Of a stretch of 64,000 nucleotides of DNA, positions 35,729 through 43,591 are shown one piece after another. The first letter of the stretch is position 1. Each line of letters opens with the position of its first letter. The position numbers and the translations under genes were made by a program. The notes under the pieces were generated by a model. It had not been told where the DNA came from. It saw only the letters and a list, made by a program, of their open reading frames with translations, and made no database searches. Origin of the DNA: Alcaligenes endophyticus (lineage in GTDB: Bacteria; Pseudomonadota; Gammaproteobacteria; Burkholderiales; Burkholderiaceae_B); NCBI RefSeq assembly GCF_026344035.1, contig NZ_JAPKND010000001.1, positions 558,001 through 622,000 of the forward strand. Reading direction: 5' to 3'.

Positions 35729-36661
35729 GTGAATTTGAAGCAAGAAGATACCATCATGAATAAGTCCGTCGTCCGAGCGGGTCAGCTACAACGCATTACC
35801 TCGTCTGCAGGAATACACATGACGGGCTTTCATGCGGCGGCAAGTCCTGACTCGCCTATCATCATTTGCCTGCACGGCTTAAGCGGCAGTTTAGACACCA
35901 GCTTTGTCTTCGACTTTTTGTCCTCACCCAGCCTGGTCAATACGCACATTTTATCAATTGCCAGTAGCGCCCATGGCAATATCGCCCTATCGACTCGTGA
36001 CAACCCTCCCGGCTATTACCTAAGTGGTTCAGCATTTGAATTTTTCCATGACTGCATCGTCGATATTGCTGCTTGGGTGGACTATGCTAGCCAACACACT
36101 CGTGGCCCTATCATCTTGCTTGGCCATTCTTTGGGCGCCTCCAAAATAACCCACTATTTGGCACACACAGCAGATGAGCGCATTCAAGGCGCCATCCTCG
36201 CGTCGGCACCTGATCTAAAGGGCGCCTTTTGGGCCATGCATGGTCAAACCAAAGCAGACGAATATTTAGCTTTAGCCAAGTCGAAAGTTGCTTCGGGACA
36301 GGGCCGTGAACTGATGCCCGAAACATGTGTGGTCGGTATCTTACAGCAGCGTATTTCTGCCCAAACTCTGGTGGATCGCTTCGAGGATGGCCAAGCTGCT
36401 GATTGTTTTAATTTTTTTGATCGGCACTCTCACACCGCCTTTCAAGACTTAAGCAAAGTCCATGTTCCCATCCTTTCTATTTACGGCACAACAGGCGAAA
36501 TCGTTGGCCAAGGCGATGTGCATCGGGCTCAAACCTTACTACAGCAGCATGCCCTTGCTTGCCCTGCTTTCACCCATCTCATCGTACCGGGCAATCACTG
36601 GTACGTAGGCTGCGAAGAACAGGTAGCCCAAGCAATAGGGCAATGGCTTCCCAGCCTCTGA
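35729..36661 (+). CDS. Alpha/beta hydrolase, substrate unknown
   Basis: 310 residues. Fold signs: IIICLHGLSGS (oxyanion loop), the nucleophile elbow LLGHSLGASK with Ser 134, Asp in the ILSIYGT region and His in VPGNHWYVG near the C-terminus. GTG start at 35729 with GAGG upstream, 10 bp after the TRAP M gene; an ATG at 35756 would shorten it by 9 residues. Co-transcribed with transporter, amidase and lyase, so it probably cleaves an ester or amide bond in the imported compound. Confidence 0.83.
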   Translation: MNLKQEDTIMNKSVVRAGQLQRITSSAGIHMTGFHAAASPDSPIIICLHGLSGSLDTSFVFDFLSSPSLVNTHILSIASSAHGNIALSTRDNPPGYYLSGSAFEFFHDCIVDIAAWVDYASQHTRGPIILLGHSLGASKITHYLAHTADERIQGAILASAPDLKGAFWAMHGQTKADEYLALAKSKVASGQGRELMPETCVVGILQQRISAQTLVDRFEDGQAADCFNFFDRHSHTAFQDLSKVHVPILSIYGTTGEIVGQGDVHRAQTLLQQHALACPAFTHLIVPGNHWYVGCEEQVAQAIGQWLPSL

Positions 36662-36704
36662 CCCGTCTAACCCACGTTAACTTCACGCTCAAGGATGCCT
36701 CGAT

Positions 36705-38066
36705 ATGTCCCTGCCCACCTTGCACCAACTAACACAAGCGCTACGCGAGGGTCGTACTGATCCCGTCAGCCTGCTAGAGGAAGCGCTCAGCAAAAGCCAC
36801 TTATCGGAAAACATCTGGGTCACTCTTTTGCCAGAGCTCGCCTTAGAGCAAGCGCGGGCCAGCCAACTAAGGTGGCGCAACAATCAACCGCTCAGCCCTT
36901 TAGACGGCATCCCCATTGCATGGAAAGACGTTTTTGACATTGCTGGCACGGTCACTACCTGTGGCTCACAAAGCCGTAGTCAAGTGCCCGCAGCAAGGAA
37001 AAATGCCGAGCTGGTGGAGCGCTTACAAAACCTAGGGATGGTTTCACTTGGTAAAACCACCATGAGTGAACTGGCCTATTCAGGACTAGGCATTAACGCT
37101 TACTCTGGCACCCCCCACAACCCTTATAGTAAGGATCATGCCCATATTCCTGGGGGATCCTCATCCGGAAGCGCCGCAGCAGTAGCCGCAGGGATCGTGG
37201 CCAGTTCAATGGGCAGTGATACCTCTGGCTCAAGCCGCATTCCTGCCGCCTGCTATGGCCTCGTGGGATACAAGCCCTCTAGTGCGCGCTACCCTAAAGC
37301 GGGCATGTTCCCGTTGGCCCCTAGCTTAGATACCGCAGGCCCAATTGCTCGCAATATGGCCGACATACGACTACTAGACGCCTGCCTCACGGGGCTACAG
37401 CCTTCGGTGAACGATACACCTTGCCTCCCGTACAGGCCTAGTTTTGTGGTGCCAGAAGGCCCCTTCTTAGCTCAGGTAGACCAAGCGGTACGAGCCGTTT
37501 TTGAACAGCTAATCAATCGTTTGTCGGCAGCGGGCTACACCATAGAACGACGCAATTTCTCACCCTATACAAAAACTTTAGCGCTGTTCAAGCAACACGG
37601 CACACTCGTTGCGATTGAGTCTGTACAAGTACACCAGCAGTTGCTAAACACCCCTAGCTTGCAAGCACAAGTTGACCCTCGAATCATATCCCGACTCAAG
37701 CGCGGCCTGCTCATCTCACCGGCATCAGCTCAGCAGATACGCGCACAACGCCCTGAGCTTATCGCCTCCTGCCATAACGCCTTAGCCGAGCATGAGATTT
37801 TGCTTTACCCCACCATACCTATTTCAGTACCCACACAAGCCCCACTAGAAGCTGACGAAACGGTGTTCGCCGAATGCAACGCCACCGTACTCAGTCACAC
37901 CATGCCAAGTAGCTATCTCGATATGCCATCACTTAGCCTGCCAGCTGGATTCGACAGACATGGACTTCCCGTCGGCATTTCACTCACCATGAGCAACGGC
38001 CAAGATCTAGCACTTTTAGCCGCAGCACAGTCTCTTGAGCCTGTTATCACCCCCCTCACTAATTGA
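36705..38066 (+). CDS. Amidase (amidase signature family)
   Basis: 453 residues with the Ser-cisSer-Lys triad region: Lys 74 in IPIAWKDVFDIAG, the glycine/serine stretch GGSSSGSAAAVAAG at ~151-164 and GSDTSGSSRIPAA at ~170-182, where Ser 176 occupies the nucleophile position. The usual GSDTGGS reads GSDTSGS, a mild change. It would hydrolyse a carboxamide to acid and ammonia. Fourth enzyme-type gene of the TRAP cluster, 43 bp after the hydrolase and 9 bp before the lyase. Confidence 0.93.
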   Translation: MSLPTLHQLTQALREGRTDPVSLLEEALSKSHLSENIWVTLLPELALEQARASQLRWRNNQPLSPLDGIPIAWKDVFDIAGTVTTCGSQSRSQVPAARKNAELVERLQNLGMVSLGKTTMSELAYSGLGINAYSGTPHNPYSKDHAHIPGGSSSGSAAAVAAGIVASSMGSDTSGSSRIPAACYGLVGYKPSSARYPKAGMFPLAPSLDTAGPIARNMADIRLLDACLTGLQPSVNDTPCLPYRPSFVVPEGPFLAQVDQAVRAVFEQLINRLSAAGYTIERRNFSPYTKTLALFKQHGTLVAIESVQVHQQLLNTPSLQAQVDPRIISRLKRGLLISPASAQQIRAQRPELIASCHNALAEHEILLYPTIPISVPTQAPLEADETVFAECNATVLSHTMPSSYLDMPSLSLPAGFDRHGLPVGISLTMSNGQDLALLAAAQSLEPVITPLTN

Positions 38067-38075
38067 AGCATCAAC

Positions 38076-38990
38076 ATGAAACACACTCCTTACCACGGCG
38101 TATTTCCTTATCTGGTGTCCCCAATCAACGAAGATCAAAGCGTGAATACGGCTGTTTTGCATCAGCTATGCGAAGACCTTATTCAACAAGGAGTGCATGG
38201 GCTAGCCCCCTTAGGCTCCACCGGAGAGTTCGCTTATTTATCATTAGAACAAAAACAAACCGTCATACAAACAGTTGTCCAAGCCAGTAATGGTCGAGTT
38301 CCTGTAGTAGCGGGTGTCGCCGCCACCAGCACAGCAGAAGCGGTACGACAGGCTAAAGCCTATGCAGCCTTAGGCTGCGACGCAATTCTAGCGGTGCTGG
38401 AAGCTTATTTTCCGATTTCAGAAGACGGCGTCTATGAATACTTCAAAGCAATCGCTGATGCCGTGGACCTGCCTATCGTCATCTATACGAATCCCAATTT
38501 TCAGCGCTCTGATTTAACACCAGCTGTCCTAGAACGTCTCAGTTGGATTCCTAACGTGCTGTACTTGAAAGACGCCTCCTATAACACGGGCCGCCTGCTC
38601 AGCATTCAATCTCTAGTTGGTGATCGACTCACCATTTTTGCTGCCTCCTCCCACATCACAACCGCCGTCATGTTAATTGGTGGAGCAGGTTGGATGGCCG
38701 GACCAGCTTGTATTATTCCGCGCCAAAGTGTCGAGCTCTACGAATTATGCAAGGCAGGAAAATGGGATCAAGCCATGCTGCTTCAACGCAAGCTATGGCG
38801 CATTAATGAGATTTTTGGTAAATACAATTTAGCGGCGTGCATCAAAGGCGCACTGCAACTACAAGGATACGACGTAGGCCAACCTCTATTACCCCAAGCA
38901 CCGCTAAGCGCCGAAGGCTACGAAGCGGTGAAGAAGGCTTTACAAGAGGTAGGCGCTTTGAATCCTCACTCCGACAACGCAACACCGTGA
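38076..38990 (+). CDS. DHDPS/N-acetylneuraminate-lyase superfamily protein
   Basis: 304 residues of the class-I aldolase barrel. GSTGE (47-51) binds the alpha-keto acid carboxylate, Tyr 137 (IVIYTNP) and Schiff-base Lys 165 (YLKDAS) are present, so catalysis is intact. The biosynthetic dapA is usually elsewhere; the presence in a catabolic TRAP/amidase/hydrolase set suggests aldol cleavage or hydration of a pathway intermediate giving pyruvate. The exact substrate cannot be read from the sequence. Confidence 0.9.
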   Translation: MKHTPYHGVFPYLVSPINEDQSVNTAVLHQLCEDLIQQGVHGLAPLGSTGEFAYLSLEQKQTVIQTVVQASNGRVPVVAGVAATSTAEAVRQAKAYAALGCDAILAVLEAYFPISEDGVYEYFKAIADAVDLPIVIYTNPNFQRSDLTPAVLERLSWIPNVLYLKDASYNTGRLLSIQSLVGDRLTIFAASSHITTAVMLIGGAGWMAGPACIIPRQSVELYELCKAGKWDQAMLLQRKLWRINEIFGKYNLAACIKGALQLQGYDVGQPLLPQAPLSAEGYEAVKKALQEVGALNPHSDNATP

Positions 38991-39056
38991 GCCCAGCATA
39001 AACAAAATAACCCGCCCTAGAAGTCACAAGCCCATCATTCAAGGGTAAACTTAGTG

Positions 39057-39073
39057 CGCCGCGTTATGCGGCG
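39057..39073 (+). repeat. GC-rich hairpin just upstream of the FMN riboswitch
   Basis: CGCCGC-GTTAT-GCGGCG, a 6-bp perfect stem ending 1 base before the P1 stem of the aptamer. No T-run follows. It may shield the aptamer or terminate the lyase transcript weakly. Confidence 0.5.
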
Positions 39074-39074
39074 A

Positions 39075-39210
39075 CGTTCTCAGGGCGGGGTGTAAGTCCC
39101 CACCGGCGGTAAAGGCCTAAAGCCAAGCCCGCGAGCGCCTGCCCACGGCAGGTTAGCAGATCTGGTGTAACTCCAGAGCCGACGGTTATAGTCCGGATAA
39201 AGAGAGAACG
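39075..39210 (+). ncRNA. FMN riboswitch (RFN element)
   Basis: P1 stem CGTTCTC / GAGAACG closes the element. Core segments match the RFN consensus: AGGGCGGGGTGTAAGTCCCC, ACCGGCGGTAAAGGC, AAGCCCGCGAGCG, TTAGCAGATCTGGTG, AACTCCAGAGCCGACGG and TTATAGTCCGGATAAAGAG. It senses FMN and lies in the 325-bp region ahead of the lumazine-synthase gene; the remaining bases hold the flanking hairpins and no coding sequence. Confidence 0.96.
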
Positions 39211-39226
39211 GGATTGTCACGACCAT

Positions 39227-39262
39227 GCGGCGACCTTACTAGGTGGCCGCTGCTTTGTCTGT
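39227..39262 (+). terminator. Expression-platform hairpin of the FMN riboswitch
   Basis: GCGGC-G-ACCT / AGGT-G-GCCGC with a TACT loop and one G-G mismatch (39227-39250), followed by TGCTTTGTCTGTCC. A terminator-like stem 16 bases after the aptamer would cut transcription before ribH when FMN is bound. The T-tract is interrupted. Confidence 0.6.
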
Positions 39263-39315
39263 CCTGTTTATCACCAGCCCTGTTTTTTGAGTACTTTTAA
39301 AACAGGAACACTTTC

Positions 39316-39792
39316 ATGACCCGCTTCACCACTGCCGACTTGCAAGGCAAACGTATTGCCTTCGTCCAAGCCTGCTGGCACAAAGATATTGTTGATCAAG
39401 CCAAACAAAGTTTTAGCGCAGAAGCCCAAAAACTAGGCCTAGACCCCACCTTAGTCGATTACTTCGAACTAGGCGGCGCCTACGAAATACCCTTATTTAC
39501 CAAACAACTTGCCTTAACAGGCCGCTATGCCGGTATTATTGCCGCTGGCCTAGTGGTAGATGGTGGAATATACCGCCACGAATTCGTGGCTCAAGCAGTT
39601 ATTGAAGGCCTGATGCAGGTGCAGCTAGAAACACGCGTACCTGTGTTTTCGGTTGTATTGACCCCGCATCACTTTCACGGTGGCCCCGAACATCACGACT
39701 ACTTCCATGCGCACTTTGTTATTAAAGGCCAAGAAGCGGCACAGACCTGCTTAGACACCATTCATCAGCACGCAAAATTAATCACTGCCTAA
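39316..39792 (+). CDS. ribH2: 6,7-dimethyl-8-ribityllumazine synthase, type II (RibH2-like)
   Basis: 158 residues. KRIAFVQACWHKDIVDQAKQSF, GGAYEIPLFTKQLALTGRYAGIIAAGLVVDGGIYRHEFVAQAVIEGLMQVQLETRVPVFSVVLTPHHFHG closely follows the decameric RibH2 type known from Brucella, including the Trp in the binding pocket and the HHFH motif. It joins a pyrimidine and dihydroxybutanone phosphate in riboflavin synthesis. It lies alone behind an FMN riboswitch, apart from the other rib genes, which is also the Brucella arrangement as I recall it. AGGA precedes the ATG. A terminator follows. Confidence 0.93.
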   Translation: MTRFTTADLQGKRIAFVQACWHKDIVDQAKQSFSAEAQKLGLDPTLVDYFELGGAYEIPLFTKQLALTGRYAGIIAAGLVVDGGIYRHEFVAQAVIEGLMQVQLETRVPVFSVVLTPHHFHGGPEHHDYFHAHFVIKGQEAAQTCLDTIHQHAKLITA

Positions 39793-39798
39793 AAACAT

Positions 39799-39823
39799 AA
39801 AGCCAGACGGAATGTCTGGCTTT
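39799..39823 (+). terminator. Intrinsic terminator after ribH2
   Basis: AAAGCCAGAC (39799-39808) / GTCTGGCTTT (39814-39823), 10-bp perfect stem, 5-base loop, with A-run and T-run; probably bidirectional. Confidence 0.85.
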
Positions 39824-39845
39824 ATTGCGCGGACCAACCATAGCG

Positions 39846-39879
39846 GCGTCTTTCGAGGCGGTAAGGCGTCGAAAGACGC
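39846..39879. repeat. 11-bp perfect inverted repeat between convergent genes
   Basis: GCGTCTTTCGA (39846-39856) and TCGAAAGACGC (39869-39879), loop of 12 bases. It lies 39 bp after the stop codon of the NtrX-like gene (minus) and just beyond the ribH2 terminator. No T-run, so terminator activity is doubtful; it may stabilise the 3' end of the ntrYX message. Confidence 0.6.
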
Positions 39880-39918
39880 AGCGAATAGCCCGCGTATGCT
39901 AGCGGCAGCTTACTAGGA

Positions 39919-40623
39919 CTACGACTGATTGCGACGACGCGATGAGTCGATGCCTAACTGCTTAAGCTTACGGTACAAGTGTGTACGTTCTAGGCCGGTA
40001 CGCTCGGACACACGAGTCATGCTGTGATTTTCACGGCGTAGGTGATAATCAAAATAAATACGCTCGAATTCATCACGCGCTTCGCGTAGGGGCAAATCTA
40101 AAGAAATGCTGCCTAGCTTATTTTCTGCCTCCGGCGGTTCGGCCGCGGCAGCTGCCACTGGGATAGAGCCACCGGCTAACGCACCCACATCAGTAAGCGT
40201 ACGACCCGCAATGGCGCCAGCCTGGGCGCGTGTACCCGCATTAGCCACTACAGGCGTTACCGTACGCTCAAGGGCTGACGCCACTGTTTTCAGTAGCTTT
40301 TGCATGGTAATGGGTTTCTCGAGGAAATCCACCGCACCAATACGTGTGGCCTCGACGGCAGTATCTACCGTAGCGTGCCCGCTCATCATTACCACTGGCA
40401 TATCTAGCAAGCCCTGAGAGGCCCATTCTTTAAGCAAACTAACACCATCGGTGTCAGGCATCCAGATATCCAATAAAACTAGGTCAGGGCGGCCCCGCTG
40501 CCTCGCCTCGCGAGCCTGCGCAGCATTTTCTGCCAACGTAACCGTATGTCCTTCATCGTAAAGAATCTCGGACAAGAGCTCACGAATTCCTACTTCGTCA
40601 TCTACCACCAGGATTCTGGCCAT
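39919..40623 (-). CDS. NtrX-like response regulator without AAA+ domain (REC + Fis-type HTH)
   Basis: 234 residues. A receiver domain at 1-120 with D9/D10 acidic pocket, phosphorylated D52 (LLDIWMPDTDG), Ser/Thr in MMSGHAT and Lys in FLEKPI; an Ala/Gly-rich linker (~121-165); and a Fis-type DNA-binding end LPLREARDEFERIYFDYHLRRENHSMTRVSERTGLERTHLYRKLKQLGI, which is that of NtrX. The ~240-residue AAA+ sigma54-activation domain present in NtrX/NtrC is missing entirely, without frameshift. It follows the kinase gene by 20 bp, so it is its partner and must act on sigma70-type promoters. Confidence 0.9.
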   Translation of the reverse strand: MARILVVDDEVGIRELLSEILYDEGHTVTLAENAAQAREARQRGRPDLVLLDIWMPDTDGVSLLKEWASQGLLDMPVVMMSGHATVDTAVEATRIGAVDFLEKPITMQKLLKTVASALERTVTPVVANAGTRAQAGAIAGRTLTDVGALAGGSIPVAAAAAEPPEAENKLGSISLDLPLREARDEFERIYFDYHLRRENHSMTRVSERTGLERTHLYRKLKQLGIDSSRRRNQS

Positions 40624-40643
40624 AAAGCGTCACCTACTTATTA

Positions 40644-43013
40644 TTACGCATTATCAATTACTTGCTGTCCAGAGTCCGTAAGGACATCGTGGTCAGCAAG
40701 GCGCGTCAAGAGGATGGAAATGCGTGCGCCCCCCTCACGACGATTGGAAATCTCTACCCGCCCGCCGTGTTCCTCGATTATCTTCTTAACTATAGCAAGC
40801 CCTAGACCTGTACCGGTAGGTTTAGTCGTAACATAGGGCTCAAACACCCGAGACAGCATCTGTTGATCAAACCCAGGGCCATTATCTGCCACAACAAAAC
40901 GGATTGCACCCCCATTTGCGGTACTACTAACACTTGCCATTGATGTTTTAACAAATACACAGGCTAGGTCAAGTGATTGATCTTGTGCAGCCGCCTCGCA
41001 GGCATTCGCCAATAGATTATGAATGACTTGTCGCAACTGCGTGGGGTCTCCTTGAATCAGGGGTAAGCCCTGCTGCAAATCGACCTGTATCTGCACACTG
41101 TATTTATCATCTCGCACCATCCCATCAACGGGATCCCAACCATATAAGGTAAGTACCTCGGTAATCAGCTCGTTTAGGTTAATGCTTTGTAATTGTAAAG
41201 CAGGCTTGCGTGCATATTCGCGAAAATCTTCAACCATTTTCTTTAAAGACGCTACTTGATTCACAATGGTATTGGTATAACGCACCAACATGGCTGCATG
41301 TTTTTCGTCTAATAAGGGCTCTAGCTTCATCGCCAGACGTTCTGCAGACAACTGAATGGGCGTTAATGGGTTCTTGATTTCATGCGCTAAACGGCGAGCC
41401 ACTTCGCTCCAAGCCATTAAGCGACTAGCGGAAATCACATCACTAATATCATCAAACACCACCACATAGCCCGTAGCCTGACCATCGATACCTAATGGCG
41501 AACCCCGTGCTAATAAGGTAACCAAACCCGTTTTCGCCTCGTTCCCCTCGTCAGTATTAAGTTCAAACTGTTCTTGCCAATAAGGTAACTCGGACCCCAA
41601 AGCTTGATATTGGGCAAATGCGGCCAAAATTAAACTGGCAAAGCGTTCCCCGCCATCTACTTTATCTAATGCCTTACCCATATAAAGGCTAAAATCCAAA
41701 CCTAAAATGCGCTGAGCCCCTTGATTGTATAAGGTCAAACAAAAGTGCTCATCAAAAACCACAACCCCTGCAGACAAATTACTAAGAATCGATTCTAAAT
41801 ATAAATTAGAGCGCTCTAATTGCAACCGGTTATTCTCAACCATGTGACGCGCCTCATCTAGTTGCCGCGTCATCGCATTAAAAGAGCGAGTCAACTGCCC
41901 GACTTCATCGCGTTCGGGAGGCTCGGGTATGGGGCGGTAATCGCCCACCCCCACCGCCTGAGTGCCCGCCGCCAAGCGCAACAAGGGGCTGGTTAAACGG
42001 CGCGATAGAGCTAACGCGGCCGCCATGGCGGCAAATACCACTAAAATTAATGCTAGGGTCAAAGTAATACCGTACAGCTTACGCAAGCCTTGGCGCGATA
42101 AGGCCAGCTCTTGGTAATCCCTGAAGCCCTGTTGCACCTGGTTGGCATGCCGAGCTATTTTTTCTGGCACGGGCTGCAACACCTGCAACCACTTCGCCTC
42201 AGATGCCGCGCCTAAGGTAGAGCTAAAACCATCGTTTAAAGGCATCACCACGCGTAAACGCAAGCCTGCCTCAGTAGCCGTATCAATTTCGTTGAAAGGC
42301 CCTGGCGCCCGCCCTTCCTCGACCTCGGCCGCCGAGTACGAACGCGATACCCGTAATTGATTTAACACCGTGGCAGGTGGCAAATCGGGCAGTAAGCGAT
42401 CAAAATGCCCCGACGAAAACGCAATTAAGCGGCCATTACCGCTAAAGACCATGGCCTCGCTTAACTTATTCGCCTCGCGTAACGACGTAAGCAGCGAACC
42501 GTAATCGGCCTCGTCCGCCTTATTAAGCACCAACACCATACTGCGCGCACGGCTATCAAGCTCGCTCAGTTGTGTATCAAGGGCGGCCCGCCCTAAGCTA
42601 AGGCCAGACTCCAGCGCGGAATCTACCCGCACGTTAAACCATGACTCAATCGAGCGCGACATAAACTGCACAGACAGCACATAAATTAAGGCGCCTGGAA
42701 TAATGCCGATTAAGGTGAAATAAAAAGCAAAGCGGGCAGTCATGCGAGCGCCAAACTGGCGCCTACGTATCTGGCGCAATAAGCGCACAGTCAACATCAG
42801 CACCCACACCACTAGGGTGCCGGCCAACACACCATTTAATACCAACAGCAAGTCGTATTGCTGTGCATACCTGGAAGCGTTACCCGTAGACCAAACAAGC
42901 AAGCCAAACAACGCAATCGCGCTTACGGCAGCAATGCCCAGTGCCGTACGAAGTATCCAGCGTATCAAGGCTGGGGCTCGTCGACGGAAACGGAAAAAGA
43001 GAAGCTTTTCCAT
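40644..43013 (-). CDS. NtrY-like membrane sensor histidine kinase
   Basis: 789 residues. Membrane segments at ~17-40, 53-80, 93-115 and 313-337 enclose a periplasmic region of ~200 residues; then HAMP (~337-390), PAS (~405-525), the phospho-acceptor H544 in RRLAHEIKNPLTPIQLSAERL and a HATPase with NLLANACEAA, VADNGPGFD and GTGLGLAIVKKI. This is the NtrY layout, a sensor linked in other bacteria to nitrogen, oxygen or redox state. The ATG overlaps the DUF4390 gene by 49 bases; no other start is available. Confidence 0.92.
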   Translation of the reverse strand: MEKLLFFRFRRRAPALIRWILRTALGIAAVSAIALFGLLVWSTGNASRYAQQYDLLLVLNGVLAGTLVVWVLMLTVRLLRQIRRRQFGARMTARFAFYFTLIGIIPGALIYVLSVQFMSRSIESWFNVRVDSALESGLSLGRAALDTQLSELDSRARSMVLVLNKADEADYGSLLTSLREANKLSEAMVFSGNGRLIAFSSGHFDRLLPDLPPATVLNQLRVSRSYSAAEVEEGRAPGPFNEIDTATEAGLRLRVVMPLNDGFSSTLGAASEAKWLQVLQPVPEKIARHANQVQQGFRDYQELALSRQGLRKLYGITLTLALILVVFAAMAAALALSRRLTSPLLRLAAGTQAVGVGDYRPIPEPPERDEVGQLTRSFNAMTRQLDEARHMVENNRLQLERSNLYLESILSNLSAGVVVFDEHFCLTLYNQGAQRILGLDFSLYMGKALDKVDGGERFASLILAAFAQYQALGSELPYWQEQFELNTDEGNEAKTGLVTLLARGSPLGIDGQATGYVVVFDDISDVISASRLMAWSEVARRLAHEIKNPLTPIQLSAERLAMKLEPLLDEKHAAMLVRYTNTIVNQVASLKKMVEDFREYARKPALQLQSINLNELITEVLTLYGWDPVDGMVRDDKYSVQIQVDLQQGLPLIQGDPTQLRQVIHNLLANACEAAAQDQSLDLACVFVKTSMASVSSTANGGAIRFVVADNGPGFDQQMLSRVFEPYVTTKPTGTGLGLAIVKKIIEEHGGRVEISNRREGGARISILLTRLADHDVLTDSGQQVIDNA

Positions 43014-43546
43014 GGGGTAATCAGTGACCAGGAAGAACTGTTTATGGCATCAACCTGAAATGGTCGTGCTAATAATGACGTATCCAAACGTATGCGTACA
43101 CGCCCCTCGTATTCAACATCGCGGTCAAGATCGATGGCGTATGCCAAAGCCCAACCCCGTATATGACGAATCAGGGCAAGTGCATCGTCTAACGACGACT
43201 CGGGGAGATACAGATCGCTGGTACCCACACGCCACTGACGCGTCAGGGCATTATAAACGATACGCCAGGTTTGTTGCTCTTTTACAACCTTTTTATTGAA
43301 CCACCACCATCGCGGCTGAAAAATCTCGACTTCAGCCACAAAATACAGCGGTATGCCCTTTTCTGCCGCATTGCGCAGTTCGCTGCTTAAGGTCAGGTGA
43401 GCATCAACATCAATATACAGTTTGTCTTCGCGTAGGCGGGGTTCTATTCGTTCGATATAGTCGCGATCAGCGTGCACTGCCTTATCACTAGCGACAGACA
43501 GCGCGCAGAAAAAACTAAGTACCAGAACAAGAAGTAAGCGCACCAT
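42965..43546 (-). CDS. DUF4390 family exported protein
   Basis: 193 residues with a signal peptide (VRLLLVLVLSFFCALSVASD). The rest is a beta-rich domain with IEPRLREDKLYIDVDAHLTLSSELRNAAEKGIPLYFVAEVEIFQPRWWWFNKKVV and a Trp-rich centre, characteristic of the uncharacterised DUF4390 family found between rsmB and ntrY-like kinases in betaproteobacteria. A periplasmic partner of the kinase's sensing region is possible but not shown. Confidence 0.85.
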   Translation of the reverse strand: MVRLLLVLVLSFFCALSVASDKAVHADRDYIERIEPRLREDKLYIDVDAHLTLSSELRNAAEKGIPLYFVAEVEIFQPRWWWFNKKVVKEQQTWRIVYNALTRQWRVGTSDLYLPESSLDDALALIRHIRGWALAYAIDLDRDVEYEGRVRIRLDTSLLARPFQVDAINSSSWSLITPWKSFSFSVSVDEPQP

Positions 43547-43591
43547 CCGATAAATAGTGATATTGAGGTGAAGAAACTATATTGTGTCAAC

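Noticed and set aside
38063-38290. Open frame overlapping the start of the DHDPS-like gene
   Set aside because: Basic, Ser-rich translation in a second frame of a clearly conserved aldolase gene.
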